Origin: Thermotoga maritima MSB8
Lineage (GTDB): Bacteria > Thermotogota > Thermotogae > Thermotogales > Thermotogaceae
Length of the DNA stretch: 64,000 bases
NCBI RefSeq assembly: GCF_000008545.1
Contig: NC_000853.1
Span: forward strand, 572,465 to 636,464
Direction of reading: 5' to 3'
Below, piece by piece: positions 45,314 through 55,403 of the stretch. Below the pieces are notes generated by a model, which did no database searches, was not told the origin of the DNA, and saw only the letters and a list, made by a program, of their open reading frames with translations. The translations under genes were made by a program, and so were the position numbers. The stretch's first letter is position 1. Every line of letters begins with the position of its first letter.

Positions 45314-46007
45314 ACCTTCTGATCGCTTCATCGATCTCCGGGATCTGTCTGATCAGGAAGATGTAAGAGAGAACGACGAGTAAAACGACGGCTATCGCGA
45401 GGACCCTCCAGAGGGTCCTCCTTTTCCATGAGAAGGGGCTCATCGTGTATCCAAGAAGCATTCCAGACAGGAAACCTCCAAGATGAGCCGCGTTGTTGAT
45501 GTTCGTTCCCGGAAGGAATCCGTACACAACGTTGATCAGAATGATGGGAAGAAGAGACACGCCGGTCACAGGTTTCATGAAGAAGGGAGTGTCCTTTCGA
45601 AAACCCGCCGCGAAGAGTATTCCGATGAGGCCAAAGATGGCACCACTAGCCCCGACGGAGATCGTGTCGTGGTAGAACACGTGCGTTGCCAGATTACCCA
45701 CGATTCCGGTGAAGAAATAACCGACCAGGAACTTCTCCGTTCCGTATATATCCTCCACGATCAAGCCAAAGTAGTAAAGCGCGTATGAATTGAACAGTAT
45801 GTGGAGTATTCCTCCGTGGACGAACAGAGCGGTGATCAACCTGAACCAGTCTCCCGCATCGACTCTGGGACCGTACTGAGCTCCGTATCTCAACAAAAGC
45901 AGCATCTGAAGAACAGGATCCCTGGTCGAGAAAACACCAGAAAAGGTCATCATCACGAATATGAACGCGTTGAAGAGCAGAATGAAATAAACGGCCCTTT
46001 TTCTCAT
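45300..46007 (-). CDS. rhomboid-family intramembrane serine protease
   Basis: 235 residues with about seven membrane segments. The catalytic dyad is Ser121 (VGASGAIFGLIG) and His175 (NAAHLGGFLSG); Asn73 in HILFNSYAL matches the oxyanion asparagine of GlpG. Natural substrates are unknown. ATG overlaps the oxidoreductase stop by four bases. Last gene of a four-gene leftward operon. Confidence 0.92.
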   Translation of the reverse strand: MRKRAVYFILLFNAFIFVMMTFSGVFSTRDPVLQMLLLLRYGAQYGPRVDAGDWFRLITALFVHGGILHILFNSYALYYFGLIVEDIYGTEKFLVGYFFTGIVGNLATHVFYHDTISVGASGAIFGLIGILFAAGFRKDTPFFMKPVTGVSLLPIILINVVYGFLPGTNINNAAHLGGFLSGMLLGYTMSPFSWKRRTLWRVLAIAVVLLVVLSYIFLIRQIPEIDEAIRRFKAG

Positions 46008-47086
46008 CGAAGCTTTACTCCTTTCATCTCTTCTGTGGAGAAGTCGAAGGGGTACTTCACCGGTCTTCCTTCCAGGAAAGACCTGTATATTCCAAGAACT
46101 ATCTCCACCGCTTTTTTGCCGTCTTCTCCAGAGATGTAAGGCTTCCTGTCGTTCGTCACGGCCTCGTAGAAATCTCTGTACACGTACTTGTGACTGTCTC
46201 CGTACACCGTGTCCGGATCCGGTAGATTCATGAACGGATGACCCTCTTCTCCTTCGAATCTCCAGGTGAGGATCCTGTTGACGGCGATTCCACCGATAAC
46301 CACCGTTCCTTTCTCACCGAAGATAGCGAGTGTCTCTTCTAAGTTTCTCGGAAACACGTTGCTCGTTGCTTCTATCAGGCCCGTCTTCCCGCCTTTGAAC
46401 TTCACGATGGCGAAACCTTCGTCTTCCGCCTCTATGTACGGGTGATTCGTGTTCGCTATGTGCCCGTAGATCTCCTCTATCTCTCCTCCGAGGAACCACT
46501 GAAGAAGATCTATGGCGTGCGTGGACTGGTTCATCAGGACCCCGCCGTCCATCTCCCAGGTACCTCTCCAGCTCGCCTGTTTGTAGTAATCCTCGTTTCT
46601 GTTCCACCTCACGGCGACAGACGCGTAGAAGATCTTTCCAAACGCCCCCGAATCGAGTTTTTTCCTCACTTCCTGAACGGGTGGATTGAATCTGTTCTGG
46701 AAGAAAACACCGAGTTTTAGATTCTTTTGTTTCGAGAGTTCTACCATCTCGTTCATGTGCTTTGTCGAGAGGGCCATGGGTTTTTCCACGAGGACGTGTT
46801 TTCCAGCTTCGAGCGCTTCCATGGTGATCTGGTAGTGTTTTCCGCTCTCGGTGGCTATGGAGATCACGTCTACGTCTTCTCTTTTGAGGAGCTCTCTGTA
46901 GTTCGTCATTGTCTCGGGTCTTCTCAAGCCCGACTTTTCGAAATGTTCGGCGGCGCGGTTCGCCCTTTCTTCCACGAGATCACACACCGCCACCGTTTCG
47001 AACAGGTCCTGCGTTTCAATCAGCGCTGGGACGTGTTTCTTCTGTCCGATCCTTCCGCATCCCACGAGTGCTATCCTCAGTTTCAT
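46004..47086 (-). CDS. Gfo/Idh/MocA oxidoreductase, WlbA-like
   Basis: 360 residues. NAD loop ALVGCGRIGQKKHVP, then EKPMALSTKHMNEM with the family lysine, and YYKQASWRGTWEMDGGVLMN followed by QSTHAIDLLQWFLGG. The last segments closely resemble WlbA/WbpB, which oxidise C3 of UDP-N-acetylglucosaminuronate ahead of a DegT aminotransferase. Such partners occur at 44009 and 29303. Substrate is inferred, not proven. Its 5' end overlaps the transporter gene by 71 bases. Confidence 0.82.
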   Translation of the reverse strand: MKLRIALVGCGRIGQKKHVPALIETQDLFETVAVCDLVEERANRAAEHFEKSGLRRPETMTNYRELLKREDVDVISIATESGKHYQITMEALEAGKHVLVEKPMALSTKHMNEMVELSKQKNLKLGVFFQNRFNPPVQEVRKKLDSGAFGKIFYASVAVRWNRNEDYYKQASWRGTWEMDGGVLMNQSTHAIDLLQWFLGGEIEEIYGHIANTNHPYIEAEDEGFAIVKFKGGKTGLIEATSNVFPRNLEETLAIFGEKGTVVIGGIAVNRILTWRFEGEEGHPFMNLPDPDTVYGDSHKYVYRDFYEAVTNDRKPYISGEDGKKAVEIVLGIYRSFLEGRPVKYPFDFSTEEMKGVKLR

Positions 47087-47921
47087 AATGAACCTCCCTT
47101 TCGAAGATCAAAAGACCAATCACCACAAGCACAACTCCTCCCACAAGAAGAGCGGAGGGAAGTTTCAGTTTCAGCAGGTGTTCCGCCACGGCCGTTACAA
47201 CTGGTATGTAGTATATCATGTTCGTTGTCGTTCTGCTTCCCAGTCTCTCTATTGCTTTGTTCCAGAGAAAGTAGGCAAGACCCGAGCAGACGAGTCCCAG
47301 ATAAAGAAGAGAAATCACAACGATTGAGTTCATCTCTCTTATCTGCTGGAACTTTCCGGCTGAGAAAGGAAGGAAGAACACGACGCCCCAGAACATGATC
47401 CCCGCGTTTTCTCTGAAGGAGAGACTCCCGAGACTTTCTATGTGGTGAGTGTAAAAGACCCACGACAGAGCCGCGCCGAAGGCGAGAAGGTCTCCGAGGG
47501 GATTCAGTTTCAGAACGAACCTGCCGTTCAAAACGACGAGGGCCACCCCGAGAAAGGACAGGATCACACCCAGGTACATCTTCGAAGTGGTTTTCTTTTT
47601 CTGAACGAGATGCGAGAAAAGGAGAAAGAATACAGGAGCTGAAGACACTATGATTGCTGCGTTGGTGGGCTCTGTGAACATGAGGGCGGAATTCTCAAAC
47701 GCAAAATAGCTGAACACTCCCCAGAAACCAGCCATCACGATATTTTTATTGAAAAGCTTTGGTCTTCCACCGGATATGAGGAAAAGAAAAAAGAAAGCGA
47801 AGATGAACCTCAGAAAACCTGCAAAGAACGGATCCAGAACCTGAACTACCACTTTGGTGGCAAGAAAAGAGATCCCCCAGAACACCACAACGAGCCACGC
47901 GAAGAACCTTTCCAAAATCAT
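47016..47921 (-). CDS. EamA/DMT-family transporter
   Basis: 301 residues with ten predicted membrane segments in two EamA repeats (VVFWGISFLATKVVVQVL...; PLGDLLAFGAALSWVFYT). Probably a metabolite exporter; substrate unknown. The charged tail after LLIFERE (about 24 residues) is encoded wholly in the overlap with the oxidoreductase gene. It overlaps the pyrophosphatase gene by ATGA. Confidence 0.87.
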   Translation of the reverse strand: MILERFFAWLVVVFWGISFLATKVVVQVLDPFFAGFLRFIFAFFFLFLISGGRPKLFNKNIVMAGFWGVFSYFAFENSALMFTEPTNAAIIVSSAPVFFLLFSHLVQKKKTTSKMYLGVILSFLGVALVVLNGRFVLKLNPLGDLLAFGAALSWVFYTHHIESLGSLSFRENAGIMFWGVVFFLPFSAGKFQQIREMNSIVVISLLYLGLVCSGLAYFLWNKAIERLGSRTTTNMIYYIPVVTAVAEHLLKLKLPSALLVGGVVLVVIGLLIFEREVHYETEDSTRGMRKDRTEETRPSAD

Positions 47922-49555
47922 CTCTCCCTTCTCAGCACCTCACCGATCTTGGGAACGAAGTCCTTCTTTCTGGACATAACCCCCTTCAACAGAAAAAGAC
48001 CGTCCTTCTTTTCCGCGTTGAAGGCTTTTTCCACTAACTTTTGATCTCCATCCATCATCAGAAGACTCGCTTCTTCCACAGGATTCGTGAAGAGCACAAA
48101 GAAATGTTTGACACCGAATTCTCCCTTGAGGGTCTTCAGTGTGTTCATGAAACGTTCCTTTTCTTTCAAAAGTGTTGAAAAGTCCGACGTCATTATCTGA
48201 GAAACGGCGAAGGATTCTTCTCCCATCTCGTAGACTTTCACGTCGCGCTTCAGCAGTTCAGCGGGATCGACGTCTTCCGGTATCTTCATCCCTTCCTTCA
48301 GCAGTTTCTTCGCGAATTTTTCCAGATCGAGTTTGGCAACATCAGCCAGGAAATTCGCCATCTTCCTGTCTTTCTCTGTCGTCGTGGAGAGTTTGAAGAA
48401 GAGTGTATCGGAAACGATACCCGAGAGCAGAATTCCGGCTATCTCCCTTTCCATCTTCACACCGTTTTTCAAGAAGAACTCTGCCACTATTGTTGAGGTG
48501 CTTCCGACGGGTTCGTTGTAGAAGAAAACGGGATTCAGAGTGCTCAGTCCACCGAGCCTGTGATGGTCTATGATCTCGAGGATTTCCGCTTTCTCGACTC
48601 CTTCCGGTGCCTGGGTGATCTCGTTGTGATCCACAAGGATCACCTTTTTCCTCACATCTTTGAGCAGGTCCGTCCTAGTTATAACACCACAAAGCCGCCC
48701 TTTCTCGTCTTCTACGAACGCTGCTCTTATCTTCGAGGTGAAGACGATCTCTTTTACTTCCTCGAGTGTGTCCTTCTTCGTCACCGTGGGGAATTTCTTG
48801 CTCATCACGAGGGTCACGGGGAGTGAAAGGTTTATGAGCTTTGCGGCGCTGAACGCGTCGAACTTCACTCTCAAAACGGCGGCGTTCTTTTCTTTTGCTA
48901 TTTCAAGCACTCTGTTTGATACTGGGGCGTTGTTCACGACTATCATGAGTTTTGCTCCTTTTTCCAGAAGAGCGATCTGGGCCGGTTCGTTGTCTCCCAC
49001 GATCACCACGTCACCTATCTCTATCTTTCCCAGGAGCACATGAAGGGCATCCACCGCTATGTGAACCTTTCCGGATACGGTTTTTTCTTTCATGTAGTCA
49101 CAGACAACCTCTGCTTTCAGTATCCTGACTAGCTGATCGAACGGAACCGGGTGTATAACCAATGGTTCTATCTTCAATCTCCTCACGTAGACTCGAGCAA
49201 TGTTGCTTTCAGTGACCACTCCTATCATTTTCTCCTTTGAAACCACCGGAACGTTTTTTATTCCTCTGCTTTCCATGAGCATGGCCACATCGTAGGCGGA
49301 TGTGTCCGGAGTGACGAAAATGGGATTTTTCAGCTCGAGATCTTCAACGGTGGGTTCGAGCGTTTCAATGTGGAGGGGTGGATTCATTCCGAAATATTTG
49401 AGCACGAAGAGGGATTCGTTTGTGAGATCGCCGCTTCGAGCTGGAATGAATGTTTTTCCCTTTTCCACATTGTTTTTGAAGTGCGCGTACCCTATCGCAG
49501 AGCAAACGCTGTCGGTGTCCGGATTCTTGTGGCCTATCACGTACACTCTTTCCAA
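47918..49555 (-). CDS. ppaC: family II inorganic pyrophosphatase with CBS-DRTGG-CBS insert
   Basis: Manganese-type pyrophosphatase likely controlled by adenine nucleotides, 545 residues. Metal ligands His9, Asp13 and Asp15 lie in VIGHKNPDTDSVCSAIG. CBS1 (about 80-135), DRTGG (about 140-260) and CBS2 follow. The DHH motif is in EIIDHHRLGGL, and DHHA2 is C-terminal. TTG 49555 follows GGAGGTG by 6 bases and puts the ligands at the family positions; a longer reading from 49621 adds 22 residues with no ribosome site. First gene of a leftward operon. Confidence 0.9.
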   Translation of the reverse strand: MERVYVIGHKNPDTDSVCSAIGYAHFKNNVEKGKTFIPARSGDLTNESLFVLKYFGMNPPLHIETLEPTVEDLELKNPIFVTPDTSAYDVAMLMESRGIKNVPVVSKEKMIGVVTESNIARVYVRRLKIEPLVIHPVPFDQLVRILKAEVVCDYMKEKTVSGKVHIAVDALHVLLGKIEIGDVVIVGDNEPAQIALLEKGAKLMIVVNNAPVSNRVLEIAKEKNAAVLRVKFDAFSAAKLINLSLPVTLVMSKKFPTVTKKDTLEEVKEIVFTSKIRAAFVEDEKGRLCGVITRTDLLKDVRKKVILVDHNEITQAPEGVEKAEILEIIDHHRLGGLSTLNPVFFYNEPVGSTSTIVAEFFLKNGVKMEREIAGILLSGIVSDTLFFKLSTTTEKDRKMANFLADVAKLDLEKFAKKLLKEGMKIPEDVDPAELLKRDVKVYEMGEESFAVSQIMTSDFSTLLKEKERFMNTLKTLKGEFGVKHFFVLFTNPVEEASLLMMDGDQKLVEKAFNAEKKDGLFLLKGVMSRKKDFVPKIGEVLRRER

Positions 49556-49580
49556 TGCTTTCACCTCCGCTACTAAAAAA

Positions 49581-50646
<1,066 letters not shown>

Positions 50647-50647
<1 letters not shown>

Positions 50648-50823
50648 TGAAAAGACTGATCCTTTTTCTTCTCTTCCTCACCGTTTTCTTTCTGAACGAG
50701 ACTTTCAACGTGTCTGAAAAATTACAGCCCCTTTTTTACAGAATAACTTTCCCCTTCCTGAAGCTGAGAGCCAACGGTTCAGGAAGTGATTTTGAGGTTT
50801 CAAAACAGGATCTATCCAGGTGA
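50647..50823 (+). CDS. mreC: MreC N-terminal membrane-anchor segment (separate frame)
   Basis: A 58-codon frame too short for many gene finders. It begins at ATG 50647, sharing one base with the mreB stop, and reads MKRLILFLLFLTVFFLNETF, one transmembrane segment, followed by a short polar tail and TGA at 50821-50823. An MreC protein normally starts with exactly such an anchor, but here the external beta domain is in the next frame. Either this is a separate small membrane protein, or mreC is read through a +1 shift. Confidence 0.7.
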
Positions 50824-51271
50824 TGTTTATCTGGGAACCAAGAGCGTGGGAAACCTTTTCTTTGTGACCGGGAAGGGAGAAGGTTTTTTCTACATTCTGG
50901 GAGAAGCGGAAGAAGGTGCCATCGTTCTCGATCCGCTGGAGAAGAGGTTCCTTGGGATAGTTGTGGAAAAAGGTCCTATTTCAAAGGTTATGAGAGTGTT
51001 TTCTGAGGATTTCGTGGAAAAGGTGAGGGTGGAAAACGATCGCGAGTCCGTTGTGGGAGTCGTCAAAGGGGAACGTGTTCCCAGACTCTCTGTTATAGAA
51101 GACATAGACGTGACGGGCTGGAAGGTGTACTTCGAAAGCGAAAAATGGAACGTGGCCTTCAAAGAGTACCTGTTCATAGGAACCGTGGCGGGACGTGATG
51201 AGGAGTACTTTCTGCTGAACGTGACACGGGACGTTCCGGACAGGGTGATCGTCATCGGGGTGGTAGAATGA
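50792..51271 (+). CDS. mreC: MreC-like extracytoplasmic domain
   Basis: About 159 residues, beta-rich and without a signal peptide: RIYPGDVYLGTKSVGNLFF, FLGIVVEKGPISKVMRVFS, and VRVENDRESVVGVVKGE resemble the MreC periplasmic barrel, though divergent. Position between mreB and mreD supports this. TTG 50792 lies 7 bases after AGGA (50781-50784). GTG 50786 is also in frame but too close to that site. It overlaps the anchor frame by about 32 bases, so translational coupling or frameshifting is likely. Without an anchor this domain could not reach the periplasm. Confidence 0.72.
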   Translation: MRFQNRIYPGDVYLGTKSVGNLFFVTGKGEGFFYILGEAEEGAIVLDPLEKRFLGIVVEKGPISKVMRVFSEDFVEKVRVENDRESVVGVVKGERVPRLSVIEDIDVTGWKVYFESEKWNVAFKEYLFIGTVAGRDEEYFLLNVTRDVPDRVIVIGVVE

Positions 51272-51612
51272 TCTATGTTCTTGCCTTTCTCAGCATCTTC
51301 TGGGACTACGTCTTCCAAGACGTTTTGAGTTTCTTTCCCGCCTTTCTGGGCCTTGCCTTCTGCAGGAGAACCATTCCTCTTTTGTTTATTGTGATTTTGA
51401 TCAGACTCTTCGCAATTCCAGGATACTGGTATATTTTCGTTTTGATCGTATTTTTGATCCTTGACGCCTTGAGGGAGCATTTCTCTTCAGTGTTGCTCCC
51501 CGCTGTTGTCCTTGTGGCTGTCGGCTGTCTTGTCGGTGAAATTCGGATGCTGACGGTTTTGCTTTCCGCCGCCACTGGCATCGTGTTCATTCTGGGAGGA
51601 TCGAAGCGGTGA
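51268..51612 (+). CDS. mreD: MreD-like membrane protein
   Basis: 114 residues with four or five hydrophobic segments (VLSFFPAFLGLAF, IPLLFIVILIRLF, WYIFVLIVFLILDALRE, VLLPAVVLVAVGCL, LTVLLSAATGIVFIL). Shorter than typical MreD (about 165) and with weak similarity, so the name rests mostly on position between mreC and mrdA. ATG overlaps the previous stop and its stop overlaps mrdA (GTGA). Confidence 0.7.
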   Translation: MIYVLAFLSIFWDYVFQDVLSFFPAFLGLAFCRRTIPLLFIVILIRLFAIPGYWYIFVLIVFLILDALREHFSSVLLPAVVLVAVGCLVGEIRMLTVLLSAATGIVFILGGSKR

Positions 51613-53282
51613 AGAACAGGTTGATTCTGATCCTGATGGCCCTATCGTTTGTCTTGATCATCATGAAAGCTTTCCAGGTGCAGATCCTCGAACACGAGAA
51701 ACACAAAAAGTACATAGACCTTCTTCAAACAAGGCTCGTGAAAATACCCGCTCCACGGGGAAAGATCATCTCAAGTGATGGAAAAGTGCTCGCAAAAGAT
51801 GAAGTGGTGTACGTCCTCGATCCGTGGCTGAACAGCATAGATGAGCTGAAAAAAACAGGCCTCTTCACTCCCGAGGAGATTCTTTCACTTGTCAAAGGTG
51901 AATCCATAGTCATCGACAAAGCGAGAGCGGATGTGATTTCGAAGGCTGGAATGCGGGTCGTCATGGATTACAGGAGAAAGTACGAGCCGCTTGCACCGCA
52001 TGTGGTTGGTTACGTGAACGCAGACAGGGCGGGAGTGTACGGTGTGGAGAGTGTGTACGACGAATTCCTGACGGGAACGGACGGTGTGAAGATGGTCTTT
52101 GTGGAACCATCCGGTGCGATATCTTCTGAAGTTCTTCGAAGCCCCCCGAAACCCGGCGAAGATGTAACACTCACAATCGATACCAGGATACAGAAAGTTG
52201 CCGAGGAATCTCTCGAAAAAATCGGGAATCCGGGCTCTGTGATCCTCTCCGATGTCAGAACAGGTGAAATTCTTGCCCTCGCATCGTTCCCAGAATATAA
52301 CCCCCAGGACTTTTACGAAGGCTTCACTAAAAGAGAGTGGGAAAGGTTTGCTAGAAATTCACCTTCTCCTTTGATCAACAGAGCGATATCGTCCGCGTAC
52401 AGCCCAGGGTCTTCCATAAAGATACTCTGGGCCGTAGCCGCTTTGCTGAACGGTGTCGATCCGGAAGAGAAGATCAACTGCCGTGGAGTGTTCGAATACA
52501 GAAACAGCAGAGGTGAAGTGGTGGCGAGGTACAGGGACTGGAAAGAAGAGGGTCACGGCTTCACCGATCTCAGAAAGGCGATCAGGGTTTCCTGCAACGT
52601 CTACTTCTATCAGCTTGGGCTGAAGCTCGGTGTGGACAAAATGGTGGAGGTTGCGAAGAAGCTGAGCATCTTCGAAAAGACAGGAATAGACCTTCCAGGT
52701 GAAAAGAGCGGTACACTTCCATCACCCGAGTGGAAAATGTCCAAAATAGGAGAACCCTGGTATCCCGGTGACACCATCCTGATGTCCATCGGACAAGGGT
52801 ACCTTACAGCGACTCCCATAGAGCTTCTGAAACTCGTTTCACTTGTGGCAAACGAAGGAATCTTCTACAGACCACACGTGGTGAAAAGAATCGGCTCGAA
52901 AGCGGTGAAACCGGAGATCGAAACGCAAGTTCAGATCGATGAGAAGATATGGAACTTTATCAAGGATGCCATGGTCGATGTGACGTCCTTCAAAGGGAAC
53001 GAGAAGGAAGACCCCGGAACGGCGTACCACGTGTTCGGAGACTTTCCGTACAGAGTGGCCGGGAAAACAGGCACCGCCGAGGCCGGAAGCGGTGCTCCTC
53101 ACTCGTGGTTCGTGGGTTTTGCTCCTGCGGAAAATCCAGAAGTTGCGATCGTGGTGATGGTGGAACACGGAGGATACGGTTCCGGTGCAGCATCCCAGAT
53201 AGCAAGAAGGGTTCTGGAAGAATACTTCAAACTGAAAGAAAGTGCTCAAGAAACTCCCGTGTCCTCTCGTTCTCGGGATTAG
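51609..53282 (+). CDS. mrdA: penicillin-binding protein 2, peptidoglycan transpeptidase
   Basis: Class B PBP that crosslinks side-wall peptidoglycan with the Rod complex, 557 residues. One N-terminal membrane segment ([18 protein letters not shown]), pedestal domain with [16 protein letters not shown], and the transpeptidase triad: S268-S-I-K271, S328-C-N330, K486-T-G488. GTG 51609 overlaps the mreD stop. The 3' end overlaps the convergent ABC ATPase gene by 56 bases. No separate RodA gene is in this cluster. Confidence 0.95.
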   Translation: MKNRLILILMALSFVLIIMKAFQVQILEHEKHKKYIDLLQTRLVKIPAPRGKIISSDGKVLAKDEVVYVLDPWLNSIDELKKTGLFTPEEILSLVKGESIVIDKARADVISKAGMRVVMDYRRKYEPLAPHVVGYVNADRAGVYGVESVYDEFLTGTDGVKMVFVEPSGAISSEVLRSPPKPGEDVTLTIDTRIQKVAEESLEKIGNPGSVILSDVRTGEILALASFPEYNPQDFYEGFTKREWERFARNSPSPLINRAISSAYSPGSSIKILWAVAALLNGVDPEEKINCRGVFEYRNSRGEVVARYRDWKEEGHGFTDLRKAIRVSCNVYFYQLGLKLGVDKMVEVAKKLSIFEKTGIDLPGEKSGTLPSPEWKMSKIGEPWYPGDTILMSIGQGYLTATPIELLKLVSLVANEGIFYRPHVVKRIGSKAVKPEIETQVQIDEKIWNFIKDAMVDVTSFKGNEKEDPGTAYHVFGDFPYRVAGKTGTAEAGSGAPHSWFVGFAPAENPEVAIVVMVEHGGYGSGAASQIARRVLEEYFKLKESAQETPVSSRSRD

Positions 53283-53955
53283 AGAAGATCTTTTCGGGAG
53301 GTCCCATCTCAACGATTCTTCCCTCGTCCATGAAAACCACCCTGTCGGAGACGTCACGGGCGAACCTCATCTCGTGCGTCACGATCAGCATGGTCATACC
53401 GGATTGAGCCAGATCTTTTATGACGTCGAGCACCTCTTTCACGAGCTCTGGATCGAGAGCGGAAGTGGGTTCGTCAAAGAGCATGAGTTCCGGGTCCATC
53501 ATGAGGGCCCTCGCTATGGCCACCCTCTGCTGCTGTCCACCGGAGAGGTTTCCGGGCTTTTCGTTTATCTTTTCGATGAGTCCAACCCTTTCCAGGAGCT
53601 TTTTCGCTTTTTCTACAGCTTCGTCTTTTTGCATGTTCTTCACTTTCATCGGAGCGAGTGTGAGGTTGTTCAAAACAGAAAGGTGCGGAAACAGGTTGAA
53701 CTGCTGAAAGACCATACCTATGGAACTTCTTATCCTGTTTATGTTTCTGTGGGTGATGAGCTCACCTTTGAAGTAGATCTTCCCCCGCTGATACTCCTCG
53801 AGCAGATTTATACAGCGAAGAAGGGTGCTCTTTCCGCTTCCGCTTGGACCGATGATGGAGATCACTTCACCCTTTTTCACCTCGAGATCTATTCCCCTTA
53901 ACACGTAGAGTTTTCCGAAGTACTTGTGAAGATCTTCGATTTTCAAAACGGTCAT
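53227..53955 (-). CDS. polar amino acid (probably arginine) ABC transporter ATPase
   Basis: 242 residues. Walker [11 protein letters not shown]-loop in [16 protein letters not shown], signature [15 protein letters not shown], Walker [16 protein letters not shown]-loop [10 protein letters not shown]. The sequence is of the GlnQ/ArtP class. It overlaps the permease gene by four bases and the 3' end of mrdA by 56 bases on the other strand. Confidence 0.95.
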   Translation of the reverse strand: MTVLKIEDLHKYFGKLYVLRGIDLEVKKGEVISIIGPSGSGKSTLLRCINLLEEYQRGKIYFKGELITHRNINRIRSSIGMVFQQFNLFPHLSVLNNLTLAPMKVKNMQKDEAVEKAKKLLERVGLIEKINEKPGNLSGGQQQRVAIARALMMDPELMLFDEPTSALDPELVKEVLDVIKDLAQSGMTMLIVTHEMRFARDVSDRVVFMDEGRIVEMGPPEKIFSNPENERTREFLEHFLSV

Positions 53956-54602
53956 ACTTTCAACCTGCCTTCCACGAACTTCACCAGCCTGGAAACGGAG
54001 AAGGTGATGGCGAAGTAGATCAGCGCCACACCACCGTATATGGGAAAGCTCATGAATGTTCTGCTCACGATGTACTGGGCGCTTCTCATGAGTTCGACGG
54101 TTCCTATCACCATGGCAAGGGAACTGTCCTTTGCGAGGGCAATGAATTCGTTTCCAAGAGCCGGAAGTATGTGCCTGAAGGCCTGGGGAAGAATCACGTA
54201 GATCATCGCCTGTGCGTGTGACATGCCGAGAGATCTCGCCGCCTCGTACTGTCCCTTTGGGACGGATTGTATCCCCGCCCTCACGATCTCGGCGACGTAC
54301 GCACCGCTGTTTATTCCGAGAGCAATAACGGCGGCTGTGAACCTGTCGAATTCGAGCCCCAGTTCGGGAAGTCCAAAGTACACGAGAAACAGCTGGACCA
54401 TCAGGGGTGTTCCCCTGAGAAACTCCACGTAGACAGAAGACGGGTACCTTATGATCCGGTACTTCGAGAGCCTTCCCATGCCGACGAAGATCCCTATGGC
54501 GAGCCCTATGAGAACGGCCAGAGAAGTAAGCTGAAGGGTGCGCAGGGCACCCTTCAGAAGGAGCGGTAGATTATCCACAATTACGCTCAACCATTCCGGC
54601 AT
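53952..54602 (-). CDS. polar amino acid (probably arginine) ABC transporter permease
   Basis: 216 residues with five predicted membrane helices and the HisM-type EAA loop [22 protein letters not shown] that docks on the ATPase. [21 protein letters not shown] is typical of amino-acid permeases. Only one permease gene is present, so the channel is probably a homodimer. It lies 14 bases downstream of the binding-protein gene. Confidence 0.94.
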   Translation of the reverse strand: MPEWLSVIVDNLPLLLKGALRTLQLTSLAVLIGLAIGIFVGMGRLSKYRIIRYPSSVYVEFLRGTPLMVQLFLVYFGLPELGLEFDRFTAAVIALGINSGAYVAEIVRAGIQSVPKGQYEAARSLGMSHAQAMIYVILPQAFRHILPALGNEFIALAKDSSLAMVIGTVELMRSAQYIVSRTFMSFPIYGGVALIYFAITFSVSRLVKFVEGRLKV

Positions 54603-54616
54603 CTTTCATTCCTCCA

Positions 54617-55357
54617 TCACTCTGAGAACCATTTTTCTATAAGCACGTCGTACGGACTCTTTTTGAGCTCTCTCAAAACGCTGTTGATGAATTCCAGAAG
54701 ATCCGTGTCCTCTTTCCTCACGGCGATGCCGTACTGCTCGCTGGAGAGCACCCCACTCGAGATAACAAGATCCGGATTCTTCGCCACGAAAGCCCTTGCC
54801 GTGGCGGAGTCCAGAACCACCGCGTCCGCTCGGCCTCTCTTCAGCTCGAGGAACGCGTCCGTGAATTTATCGAACCTGACGACCTTGATACCATCGTACT
54901 TTGAAACCTCTATGTCTCCGGTGGTACCGATCTGAACGGCCACGGTTTTCCCTACGAGGTCTTCGTAGGTCTTCGGTCGGAAGTCACTGTCTTTCCTCAC
55001 CACGATGACCTGTCCCGCGTCGAAGTACGGATCGGAGAAGGCCACGACCTTCTTTCTCTCCTCTGTGATCGTCATACCGGAGATGATCACGTCGATCTTC
55101 TTTGTGAGCAGGCTCGGAATGAGTCCGTCGAAGGTCATATCGACGATCTTCAGTTCGACGCCGAGTCTTCTCGCGATTTCCTTTGCGAGATCGACATCGA
55201 AACCCACGATGTTGCCGTTCTCATCAACGAACTCGAACGGAGGAAAATCCGCAGAGAGTCCGACGAGCAGGTACCCTCTGCTTTTGATCTCGTCGATGGC
55301 TCCAGAAAAGATCACGATCGAAACCAGAAGAATCGAAACCGCAAGTAGTTTTTTCAT
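54617..55357 (-). CDS. arginine-type periplasmic solute-binding protein
   Basis: 246 residues with a cleavable signal (LLAVSILLVSIVIFSGA). Family 3 amino-acid binding motifs: LLVGLSADFPPFEFVDENGN, GFDVDLAKEIARRLG, DVIISGMTITEERKKVVAFS. From memory this is the well-studied T. maritima arginine-binding protein, so arginine is the likely ligand. ATG after GGAGGTGATAAT. It has its own promoter inside the end of the purine permease gene. Confidence 0.93.
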   Translation of the reverse strand: MKKLLAVSILLVSIVIFSGAIDEIKSRGYLLVGLSADFPPFEFVDENGNIVGFDVDLAKEIARRLGVELKIVDMTFDGLIPSLLTKKIDVIISGMTITEERKKVVAFSDPYFDAGQVIVVRKDSDFRPKTYEDLVGKTVAVQIGTTGDIEVSKYDGIKVVRFDKFTDAFLELKRGRADAVVLDSATARAFVAKNPDLVISSGVLSSEQYGIAVRKEDTDLLEFINSVLRELKKSPYDVLIEKWFSE

Positions 55358-55374
55358 ATTATCACCTCCGATTT

Positions 55375-55403
55375 ATTATAACACAATGCTGCATATCAAT
55401 GCT
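55375..55403 (-). promoter_or_regulatory. promoter and possible operator of the arginine transporter
   Basis: Minus-strand TATAAT (55375-55380) preceded by TGT gives an extended -10. Two direct copies of CAATGCT (plus strand 55384-55390 and 55397-55403), 13 bases apart, cover the -35 area, where a repressor could bind. The stop codon of the upstream permease lies within this element. Confidence 0.6.
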
